A stretch of 11,770 nucleotides of DNA from Baffinella frigidus. Its lineage: Eukaryota; Cryptophyceae; Cryptomonadales; Baffinellaceae. This document shows, piece by piece, positions 6,852 to 11,770 of this stretch (position 1 is the stretch's first letter; each line of letters starts with the position of its first letter). A program made the position numbers and the translations under genes. The stretch is taken from the NCBI GenBank assembly GCA_026770585.1, contig MU646334.1, positions 366,172-377,941 on the forward strand. The letters are read 5' to 3'. The notes beneath the pieces were generated by a model. It was not told the origin of the DNA. It searched no databases and saw nothing but the letters and a program-made list of their open reading frames with translations.

Positions 6852-6911
6852 TACCAACATAGCCGCAATATGGGCTGTTTTCAATTTGAGTGGGCGTGGT
6901 TTCATCTCTCG
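6832..6911 (+). CDS. Candidate exon, second half of a domain II-like fold
   Basis: A tract CCCGTTCTTCTTTC leads to TTATGAG, giving an acceptor at 6830-6831. The donor is CTCG/GTAGAT after 6911. Phase 0 at the start agrees with the end of the 6703 exon. It reads RERPIDDTNIAAIW then AVFNLSGRGFIS, resembling the part of EF-2/EF-G domain II where an acidic Pro-Ile-Asp-Asp type turn precedes a G-N-I/D-I-A-A-I strand. The usual residues between the two motifs are partly missing here. An exon in 6704-6830 may have been missed; a near copy of its 5' part lies at 6773-6805. No matching next exon (needing one leading base) was found. Confidence 0.35.
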
Positions 6912-7224
6912 GTAGATTAGACAGATGGACTTGACGAAACCGTGGCCGTATTTGCCACACCATCTCATTACGACCTCATAGCAAAAACGAAGGTTTTCAG
7001 TCGCAAGCATCGTAAATCATTCGCGACACTACCACATGTACTCTCTGGCGGAAAATCAGACACGGCTCGTGCAGAAGTCTTTTCCTTTTTCCTCACCTCA
7101 AGGAGAGTCTCTGGAAAAAATGAAGCACGCCCCGAAACCTACCACACGAACCGTACCCGCTCAGTAACAAACACACCACAGTTCGTCCATCGCTTTCCCC
7201 CAACTGATTTCTTGCACCACGGTA
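6912..7224 (+). other. No feature recognised
   Basis: About 310 bp of ordinary-complexity sequence. The 107-codon frame starting at 6942 crosses it, but it has no domain or splice context that I can support and ends inside the following inverted repeat. Confidence 0.5.
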
Positions 7225-7721
7225 CCCCACGGTGGACTACGAACTCAAAAGTCAACTTGCCTTGATGCAATTAACTTGAGAGATTTTCTAGTGCAATTTG
7301 GTCACTTTTCTGGTGCAATTTGGTCTTCTGGTGCAATTTGGTCACAGAGAGATTTTCTGGTGCAATTTGGTCACCCCTGAATCCAGGCCCAACGAAACCC
7401 TCGAAGCCCACCGTGTGGCGTCTGTCTTCCATCACCACCCCACATTTCTTGCATTCGAGTTTTCTGCCGTGCCATGGCTCAACACCTCCACGCAGCATTG
7501 CCCGCGTGTGCTCTTCCCTCTGTCTTGCACCACCCCATATTTCTCGCAGCGAGTTTCTTTTGAGACACAATGGCGCACCCCACTCGGTGGGCTACGAGGT
7601 TTTCGTTGACCCCGGATTCCGGAGTGTTACGTGACCAATTTGCATTAGAAAAATCCTTAAAAAGTTAATTGTCTTCAGGTAAGTTGACTTTTGATGAAAC
7701 GTTCGTGGTCCACCGTGTGGC
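7225..7721. mobile_element. ~500-bp foldback element with long imperfect arms
   Basis: The outer ends pair as CCCACGGTGGACTACGAAC (from 7226) against CACACGGTGGACCACGAAC (reverse complement of about 7701-7720). Next inside are AAAAGTCAACTTGCCTGA-like sequence, CAATTAACTT, ATTTTCTAGTGCAA and GGTCAC on both arms. A deeper segment pairs as well (7379-7418 with 7581-7619; for example CAACGAAAMCCTCG and AGCCCACCG). The left arm holds four copies of a ~20-bp unit, TTCTGGTGCAATTTGGTCAC (7284-7374), where the right arm has one. The centre (7422-7580) is a diverged direct duplication containing ACCCCAYATTTCT. No transposase is visible. It sits 43 bp upstream of the exon at 7764. Confidence 0.8.
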
Positions 7722-7763
7722 CCCCGAAAAAATGCGGCTGAACACCTCCACGAACAAACGCAG

Positions 7764-7823
7764 GCCGCCTTGACCCTCGTGGACGTTGTCGATGCTTACG
7801 ACGGCCGTCCTGGCATCATCCTG
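7764..7823 (+). CDS. Candidate 20-codon exon of an unrecognised protein, copy 1
   Basis: AAACGCAG precedes and GTAACG follows a 60-nt segment open at phase 0 on both sides; it encodes a short Ala/Leu lead and VDVVDAYDGRPGIIL. A near-identical coding segment occurs 209 bp downstream (7982-8032) with mainly synonymous differences (GGCCGTCCT against GGCCGCCCT, ATCATCCTG against ATCATTCTG), which supports coding constraint. Phase agrees with the candidate exons at 8432, 9150 and 10275. I do not recognise the family. Confidence 0.45.
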
Positions 7824-7981
7824 GTAACGGCCCCCCCCCCTGTTGAATATAGTATTCTCACGACCCCCCCCCCTGTTGAATATGGTGTTCTCTTTCTCAT
7901 TGTCTGCCTGGCATTGTCTGTCTCTCGATATCTCTCTCGCGCTGTCTCTCGATCGCTGTGCGTGTGGGGGGTTTCGGGTCG

Positions 7982-8032
7982 ACCTTGGTGGACGTTGTCG
8001 ATGCTTACGACGGCCGCCCTGGCATCATTCTG
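7982..8032 (+). pseudogene. Tandem second copy of the 7764 exon
   Basis: Retains TLVDVVDAYDGRPGIIL and a donor-like GTACCC, but the upstream AG acceptor and the first few codons are missing: GGGTTTCGGGTCG replaces them. It is likely a non-functional exon duplicate, unless an acceptor further upstream is used. Copies of GTTGAATAT-AGTGTTC-like sequence (about 7844, 7873 and 8227) show that the flanks were duplicated too. Confidence 0.5.
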
Positions 8033-8293
8033 GTACCCCCCCCCCCCCTTCGGGTACTGTCCTCTCTCTCTCTCCCTCTCCCTCTCCCTCTCTCTTTCTC
8101 TCTCTCGCTGATCATAGTCCTACGCTGCTCCTCATCCCGCCGCCGCCCCCAAACTGAAGCACGTCAATATACTTTGTGCCACGGTCAGTCGTGTATTGAG
8201 TGCTTGAGTTTCGTTTGCTGTCATCCGTTGAATAGAGTGTTCATTCTCTCACTCTCGTTATCTGTCTCTCATTCTCTCTCTCTCTCGCGCGCG

Positions 8294-8350
<57 letters not shown>

Positions 8351-8430
8351 GCACACACTTCCCCCCCCTCTCTCTCGCTCTCTCTTCTCACACACACACA
8401 CTATCTCTCTCTTTCTGACACACACTTGCA
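8033..8430 (+). repeat. Poly-C, (CT)n and (CA)n microsatellites
   Basis: A C run at about 8035-8048 is followed by (CT)n at 8058-8108, (CT)n with an embedded CGCGCGCGC at 8247-8336, then (CA)n to about 8360 and again at 8390-8428. The pyrimidine tract ends at TTGCAG, the acceptor of the next exon, so it would be a very long polypyrimidine tract in that intron. Confidence 0.9.
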
Positions 8431-8431
8431 G

Positions 8432-8518
8432 GTGAACGTCGCACGGCGCGACGGGGGGGAGCGCCGCAAGAAGTGGGAGAACGGCCCTCCCTTCTCCTGG
8501 CTCAAGCTCGACGGCAAG
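8432..8518 (+). CDS. Candidate 29-codon exon of the same unrecognised protein
   Basis: A pyrimidine- and CA-rich tract ending CACACTTGCAG precedes the segment, and AAG/GTTTCC follows. It is 87 nt, phase 0 at both ends, and reads VNVARRDGGERRKKWENG then PPFSWLKLDGK. Base composition is sharply more GC-rich and less repetitive than the flanks, as expected for an exon. No second copy of this exon was found, unlike its neighbours. Function unknown. Confidence 0.5.
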
Positions 8519-9092
8519 GTTTCCACCGTTGCGCTGTAGCGGAGGTTCCTTTCTGCCTTGAGAAGTTCCCCTCTTTCGACGTTTGTCTCGGTGGGCAGCG
8601 CTCTTGAAGCAATAGGAACATCGGGAAACCGTTCGATCCCCGGGTCATTTGGCACACGGTGTGATGGCTACGGTTTGTCCTAGGGCTCTGACTTGTAACT
8701 TCCTGGGGCATGTCACTCGCGTTCAAAGTGGCTCCATCCCTGTATCGCCTGAAAACCTGTTGACATGAGGGGATGGGACACGACCCTCGCAGTGTCTTGT
8801 CTGACAGTAAACACCAGCCCTTCCAACTCAACTATTTCAAGTTTTCAACGTGTGCGAATTTGTATCGCTCTCCACATAACGATCCAATACAAATCTGGGA
8901 AACCGCAACTGTGAAAAATGACGTGGGTGGGGTGAAGGGACGGTGACGCGTGCGGTGCAGGGGAGGCGGGACGTTTTCTGTTCAAACTCCGATCACTACC
9001 AGCTCCGGCTTCCACGCGCCCTCACAGCGCGTGCAATCCTAGCTTCAAGTGCCCAAGAACCCCGTTCTCTAACCCCTCCACATCTTCACAAT
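8519..9092 (+). other. Apparent intron-like sequence; nothing recognised
   Basis: Between two candidate exons. Contains only a small inverted pair, ATTTGTAT/ATACAAAT, near 8862 and 8888. Neither strand has a frame with recognisable motifs. Confidence 0.5.
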
Positions 9093-9149
9093 GTTGACAT
9101 GCTGGGTGTGCGGTTCACATCCGTCAACGTTCTGTGGCGGGGGGTGCAG

Positions 9150-9227
9150 GTGGACATTTTCACGACGATCGACGGGTACGTGGTCTCCCTTCTCCAGAAG
9201 ATGATTGGCCGCCCGCTCTCCCTCGAG
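9150..9227 (+). CDS. Candidate 26-codon exon of the unrecognised protein, copy 1
   Basis: GGGGTGCAG precedes and GAG/GTCCCT follows 78 nt, phase 0 at both ends, reading VDIFTTIDGYVVSLLQK then MIGRPLSLE. The alternation of Ile/Val/Leu with polar residues is protein-like. A truncated copy lies at 9372-9425. Read after the exon at 8432 the junction is LKLDGK-VDIF, a plausible continuous strand. The donor is weak at positions 3-6. Confidence 0.45.
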
Positions 9228-9371
9228 GTCCCTACTCCGCCTACTCACCCCACATCTCAGCTGTGGAAAGCCCAGCTCTGCCTCACTCGGGTTGACTGAC
9301 GATTGTTAAGTTGAAATTCTGGGTGTGTGGTACAAATCTGTCTACTTTGGAGCGAAAACGAGTGTTTGCTT

Positions 9372-9425
9372 GGGTACGTGGTCTCGCTTCTCCAGAAGAT
9401 GGTTGGCCGCCCCCTCTCCCTCGAG
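9372..9425 (+). pseudogene. Truncated second copy of the 9150 exon
   Basis: Eighteen of 26 codons remain, GYVVSLLQKMVGRPLSLE, followed by GTCTCC. One residue differs (Ile to Val) and several changes are synonymous, such as TCCCTT to TCGCTT. The 5' eight codons and the AG are replaced by GAGTGTTTGCTT. It is probably a decaying exon duplicate. Confidence 0.55.
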
Positions 9426-9546
9426 GTCTCCTACACCCTACACCCTGAACCCTACACCCTGAACCCTACAACCAACACCATACACCCTGAACCCTGAACC
9501 CTTTACCCTCCATCCTACACCTTACACCCTACACCCTGCACCCTAC
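9426..9546 (-). repeat. Interstitial telomere-like array, CCCTACA/CCCTGAA
   Basis: Units such as CCCTACACCCTGAACCCTAC repeat with a 7-nt period, with degenerate members (CCATACA, CCCTTTA, CCTACACCTTA). C-rich on the plus strand, opposite to the arrays at 1580 and 4735. It begins directly at the donor of the truncated exon copy. Confidence 0.85.
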
Positions 9547-9645
9547 TCCCGCTCACCGCCAATGGTTATGAGCCCTGAGGTCGCCCGTTCGAGACCCCGG
9601 CTGTGGGAAGCTGAGATGGTGCTGAAGAAATGGCGCTCCATGCAG

Positions 9646-9723
9646 GTGTACGAAATCCCGACGACGGTCCCGCACATGGGGCTCTCGGAGGAGCGGCAAG
9701 AGCACGTGATCCACACCCAGTTC
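9646..9723 (+). pseudogene. Exon copy 1 of a repeated exon, 3' end replaced
   Basis: After CCATGCAG the frame reads VYEIPTTVPHMGLSEERQ, then EHVIHTQF, matching the 5' two thirds of the intact exon at 10275. From 9724 the sequence diverges into an inverted repeat instead of continuing with the SFDYLPLL segment. About 25 bp upstream (GCTGAAGAAATGGCGCTCC) is shared with copy 2. It could still be an alternative exon if a downstream donor is used, but none is convincing. Confidence 0.55.
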
Positions 9724-9776
9724 CACCAATCTCAGCTGAGAATGGTGGAGCTTTCCAGGTTGGTGGAACTGGGTGT
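9713..9776. repeat. Hairpin built on the exon-copy end, 16-bp perfect arms
   Basis: ACACCCAGTTCCACCA (9713-9728) is exactly inverted at 9761-9776. The first ten bases are the conserved exon sequence ACACCCAGTTCC-type also seen at 10352 and 10527. A second nested pair is AGCTTTCCA/TGGAAAGCT (about 9749 and 9782). Confidence 0.85.
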
Positions 9777-9945
9777 TTTTTGGAAAGCTGAGATCTAGCT
9801 CTGCCTGAGTACATCTGAGCTCTCACCGTAAAGCGCATTTACATCATTTACTCTGAGTGCAAAAGTGCAAGTAAAATACATTTATGGCGAGCGCAGTTGC
9901 AGACAGAGCTAGGAGACGGTGCTGACGAAATGGTGCTCCGTGCAG

Positions 9946-9992
9946 GTGTATGAGATCCCGACGACGGTCCCGCACATGGGGCTCTCGGAGAA
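9946..9992 (+). pseudogene. Exon copy 2, 5' part only
   Basis: GTGCAG then VYEIPTTVPHMGLSE, ending in divergence at about 9993. The start lies exactly 300 bp after that of copy 1, and both share an upstream GCTGANGAAATGG block. The coding part differs from copy 1 mainly by synonymous changes (TACGAA to TATGAG). Confidence 0.6.
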
Positions 9993-10065
9993 GCAACCAA
10001 ACCATCCCCAAAGTCCACAACTAGGGTGGTCCTCAGCTGCTAGGACCAGCGCTACTGTACCCTAT

Positions 10066-10258
10066 CGCGATTAATTTCGAGTAATCTCATCCGGACGAGT
10101 ATTTTCCGAAAATACGATTTTAAAAGTATGTTCAACGAAATTTACCACACAATTTGCCGTTACTTTTTAAAAGGGTCACGTCCGTGTAGTAATTTTCGTT
10201 GCAAATCGGATCGGAGGTCCCCGAAATCGTATTTTCGGAAAATACTCGCCGCGATTAA
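10066..10258. mobile_element. MITE-like foldback with 25-bp perfect inverted repeats
   Basis: 10096-10120 (CGAGTATTTTCCGAAAATAC then GATTT) is exactly inverted at 10224-10248. Weaker pairing continues inward (AACGAAATTTAC against AACGAAAATTAC, and TTTTTAAAA against TTTTAAAAG). The 9-bp direct repeat CGCGATTAA flanks it at 10066-10074 and 10250-10258; the right copy abuts the repeat while the left is 21 bp outside, perhaps after a small terminal duplication (CGAGTA occurs twice there). A 9-bp duplication would suggest a Mutator-like relative, but this is uncertain. It ends 16 bp before the acceptor of exon copy 3. Confidence 0.75.
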
Positions 10259-10274
10259 ATCCCTGTATCTACAG

Positions 10275-10398
10275 GTGTATGAGATCCCGACTGCAGTCCC
10301 GCACATGGGGCTCTCGTTGGAGCGGCAAGAGCACGTGATCCACACCCAGTTCCGTTCTTTCGACTACCTACCCCTCCTCGCCGCCACCCTCGTCTCAG
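10275..10398 (+). CDS. Most complete copy of the repeated exon, unknown protein
   Basis: CCCTGTATCTACAG precedes and GTCTCAG/GTCAGC follows 124 nt: 41 codons plus one base. It reads VYEIPTAVPHMGLSLERQ, EHVIHTQFR, then SFDYLPLLAATLVS. Partial copies at 9646, 9946, 10517 and 11566 mark its boundaries independently, because similarity begins at the GTG after the AG in three of them and ends at the donor in one. Phase 0 at the start matches the exon at 9150. SFDYLPLLAA loosely recalls the F-[DN]-YLPLAA motif of PPP-family phosphatases, but the preceding residues do not fit, so I make no family call. Confidence 0.5.
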
Positions 10399-10458
10399 GT
10401 CAGCCACACACCGGACTTCGAAGGATTTTGAATAACCCCTGAGCGATACGACCCAGGA

Positions 10459-10482
10459 CCCTACGGTAGGCAGACCGTAGGG
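10459..10482. repeat. Perfect 9-bp stem hairpin
   Basis: CCCTACGGT (10459-10467) and ACCGTAGGG (10474-10482) flank a 6-nt loop AGGCAG. A further CCTACGG follows near 10496. It occupies the segment that replaces the 5' half of exon copy 4. There is no U-tract or gene context to call it a terminator. Confidence 0.7.
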
Positions 10483-10516
10483 GCATAGGGGGGTTCCTAC
10501 GGATATGGTAACGGAA

Positions 10517-10582
10517 ACGTGATCCACACCCAGTTCCGTTCTTTCGACTACCTGCCCTTCTTCGCCGCCACCTTCATCTCAA
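10517..10582 (+). pseudogene. Exon copy 4, 3' half only
   Basis: Starts at ACGTGATCCACACCC and reads VIHTQFRSFDYLPFFAATFI before CTCAAGTCAGT, where the GT of the donor is still present. The 5' half found in copy 3 is missing. Two Leu-to-Phe and one Val-to-Ile change are conservative. Nearly identical wording of TTCCGTTCTTTCGACTACCT with copy 3 implies a recent duplication. Confidence 0.6.
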
Positions 10583-10594
10583 GTCAGTCAGGAA

Positions 10595-10735
10595 ACATGT
10601 GTGCGTGTGCTTTCATCGGGAACCATGTGCTTGCATCGGCTGCCAATCTCGTGTGCTTCATCCATGTGATTTCATCCATTCACCATGTGATTTCATCATC
10701 GTCATGTGGTTTCATCGAGAAACCATGTGGCCTGC
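10595..10735 (+). repeat. Imperfect minisatellite of CATGTG-TTTCATC units
   Basis: About six units of ~20 bp: CATGTG followed by CTTGCATC, ATTTCATC (twice) or GTTTCATC, separated by GGGAAC, CATTCAC and GAGAAAC variants. It directly follows exon copy 4. The 102-codon frame through it is a product of the repeat. Confidence 0.75.
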
Positions 10736-10788
10736 GGTGCCGTGGCTGCTTCCATGCGCGTGCAATCAACAGCTTAATCCGGGAAAAT

Positions 10789-10914
10789 GTTGAATTTAAA
10801 AGAAAATGGACCCCTATTTGTTCATAGGAGTTGGACCAAGGTTAATTAGGGCCCTAAGTAAATTTAATCAGGACCAGAACCCGGTTTAATAGACCATTTT
10901 CTTTTGAATTAAAC
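10789..10914. mobile_element. 126-bp AT-rich foldback, exactly symmetrical
   Basis: Arms GTTGAATTTAAAAGAAAATG (from 10789) and the reverse complement of 10894-10914, GTTTAATTCAAAAGAAAATG, match at all but two positions. The exact centre is the 12-bp palindrome TTAGGGCCCTAA (10846-10857). Intermediate parts pair imperfectly (GGACCAAGGTTAA against GGTCCTGATTAAA). Typical of a small MITE, without a clear target duplication. Confidence 0.8.
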
Positions 10915-11283
10915 GTGTTCCTGGATGAAGCTTTCTGTGGCTCACACACAGCGGCTGGTTTTCACGATTTCCTTGTGGCGTCTCTTTGAGAGCTGCTGAA
11001 TAGATTGGGTATACACTTCTCACCATCCACACAAGGCTGGTGCAGCACCCTTTTTGAATGATGATGGTAGGCTTTTGCGTGGGAGTTGGTCACGTGGCCT
11101 CCGCTTTAAACGGAGGCCGCGTGACCAAACCAATGGTAATTACTACACGCTCCAACTTGTACAGTTCCCCGGGGTTTTAAAAAGGGTGCTTGGTCCGCCT
11201 CGTGTTGACGGTTTGGTGTGGCAGGCAAAGAGCTCCCCGTCTCGCGAATCGAGGGCGATCTCCCTGAAATGCCCCAGGTCCCC
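10915..11283 (+). other. No gene recognised apart from one hairpin
   Basis: Mixed-complexity sequence holding the 11085-11130 palindrome. The 84-codon frame at 11054-11308 crosses that palindrome and runs into telomere-like repeats, so it is not supported. Confidence 0.5.
11085..11130. repeat. 46-bp near-perfect hairpin
   Basis: GGTCACGTGGCCTCCG (11088-11103) is inverted at 11111-11126 with one mismatch, around the loop CTTTAAA. Pairing extends outward by GTT against AAAC with a one-base bulge. The stem contains CACGTG and GGCC. Confidence 0.9.
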
Positions 11284-11424
11284 ACCCACCCTCAACCCCA
11301 AACCCTAAACCTTAAACCGTAAACCCTAAACCCTAAACCCCAACCCTCAACCCCTAAACCCTAACCCCTAACCCCTAAACCCTTCACCCCCAACCCCTAA
11401 CCCCTAAACCCCCCACCCCCACCA
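11284..11424 (-). repeat. Interstitial telomere-like array, CCCTAAA
   Basis: Units CCCTAAACCCTAAACCC occur together with CCTTAAA, CCGTAAA, CCCCTAAC and CCCTCAAC variants, mostly 7-8 nt. C-rich on the plus strand. This is the array closest to canonical CCCTAAA. Confidence 0.9.
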
Positions 11425-11565
11425 CAAACACTGACTATCGACGGGTGATTCCTGGGACACGCGAGGCTATGTTCTCGCGGGAAGCGTGCTTCCTTGGTGT
11501 AAGGCAGGGTAGGACCACCCTAGGCGTTGCGTATCCTCAATTTCGAGAAACCCCTGTCCCCACAG

Positions 11566-11595
11566 GTGTATGAAATCTCACTACAGTCCCGCACA
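11566..11595 (+). pseudogene. Exon copy 5, ~30-bp fragment with frameshift
   Basis: CCCTGTCCCCACAG then GTGTATGAAATC and CTACAGTCCCGCACA match the acceptor and first ten codons of the 10275 exon, with one base lost, so the frame shifts. Its upstream CCCTGT...ACAG resembles that of copy 3 (CCCTGTATCTACAG). Similarity stops at AAAACG. Confidence 0.6.
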
Positions 11596-11687
11596 AAAAC
11601 GATACAAACAACACCGAAAGATTATCTACCTCCACTTCCTGGCTTGACGCTGGTTATGTCCGGTCAAGTTATATATATTCTCTGTGC

Positions 11688-11770
11688 CCCCCCCCCCGCC
11701 CCCCCCCCCCCCCCCCCCTCCCCCCCCCCCCCCCCCCAGCCCCCCCCCCCCCCCCCCTACCCCCCCCCCC
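11688..11770. repeat. Poly-C tract at contig end
   Basis: About 83 bases of C interrupted by single G, T, AG and TA. With the poly-G start, both 3' strand ends of the contig finish in C. This probably marks an assembly break in a homopolymer rather than a biological terminus. Confidence 0.95.

Larger units (their letters stand above)
9093..9425 (+). repeat. ~217-bp tandem duplication containing a candidate exon
   Basis: Unit one starts at 9093 (GTTGACATGCTGGGTGTG) and unit two at 9310 (GTTGAAATTCTGGGTGTG). Both end in TACGTGGTCTC, CTTCTCCAGAAGATG and CTCTCCCTCGAGGTC. The 5' lead is also present far upstream at 2028-2080. In unit two the acceptor and first part of the exon have been lost. Confidence 0.8.

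Noticed and set aside
7284-7374. Four ~20-bp repeats as a separate array
   Set aside because: They are an expansion within one arm of the foldback element, with little or no spacer.
8623-8650. GTTCGATCCCC, resembling a tRNA T-loop
   Set aside because: The flanking bases do not pair as a T stem, and no anticodon or D arm is found on either strand. The similar GTTCGAGACC at 9587 fails likewise.
10275-10398. Assignment of the repeated exon to PPP phosphatases from SFDYLPLLAA
   Set aside because: The upstream residues lack the GNHE-type and neighbouring metal-binding motifs, so the resemblance of a short hydrophobic motif is not enough.

Overview
The window looks like a contig of nuclear DNA from a unicellular eukaryote, probably an alga or other protist. 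The evidence is short candidate exons bounded by AG and GT in long non-coding DNA, long mono- and dinucleotide tracts, many inverted-repeat (foldback/MITE-like) elements, and four interstitial arrays of TTTAGGG-type heptamers. A chromerid alga such as Chromera velia would fit the mixture, but that is inference. There is no bacterial gene organisation, no rRNA, no convincing tRNA and no autonomous transposase. Most long open frames are low-complexity or antisense artefacts.

Layout. 1-79 is a poly-G tract. 175-816 holds (GA)n DNA with a thrice-repeated core, then shorter tandem duplications. 974-1538 has two pairs of direct repeats. 1580-1762 is a telomere-like array dominated by TTTCGGG. 1756-2640 is a mosaic of GC-rich dispersed repeats ending in a perfect 39-bp palindrome. 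2748-3907 is a family of degenerate ~100-bp repeats carrying a foldback (3005-3150) and a MITE (3491-3662). 3960-4372 holds a duplicated segment whose second copy is split by another MITE (4206-4344). 4735-4822 is a second telomere-like array.

Candidate genes. On the minus strand, 5758-5158 has two possible exons, one with a long acidic run. On the plus strand, 6023-6911 has three segments with compatible splice phases that resemble domain II of an EF-2/EF-G-type translational GTPase. From 7764 to 10398 four further plus-strand candidate exons (7764-7823, 8432-8518, 9150-9227, 10275-10398) are all phase 0 at their junctions and read as one protein that I do not recognise. Three of these four exons have extra complete or partial copies nearby, so the locus shows repeated tandem exon duplication or decay.

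Inverted repeats run through the whole window. The largest is a ~500-bp foldback at 7225-7721. Others lie at 5823-5922, 9713-9776, 10096-10248, 10789-10914 and 11085-11130. Telomere-like arrays recur at 9426-9546 and 11284-11424, now C-rich on the plus strand, and the contig ends in poly-C. I see no clearly novel molecular system. The most notable signals are the tandem exon copies, the MITE insertions with paralogous empty sites inside the window, and a motif shared by otherwise different foldback arms.
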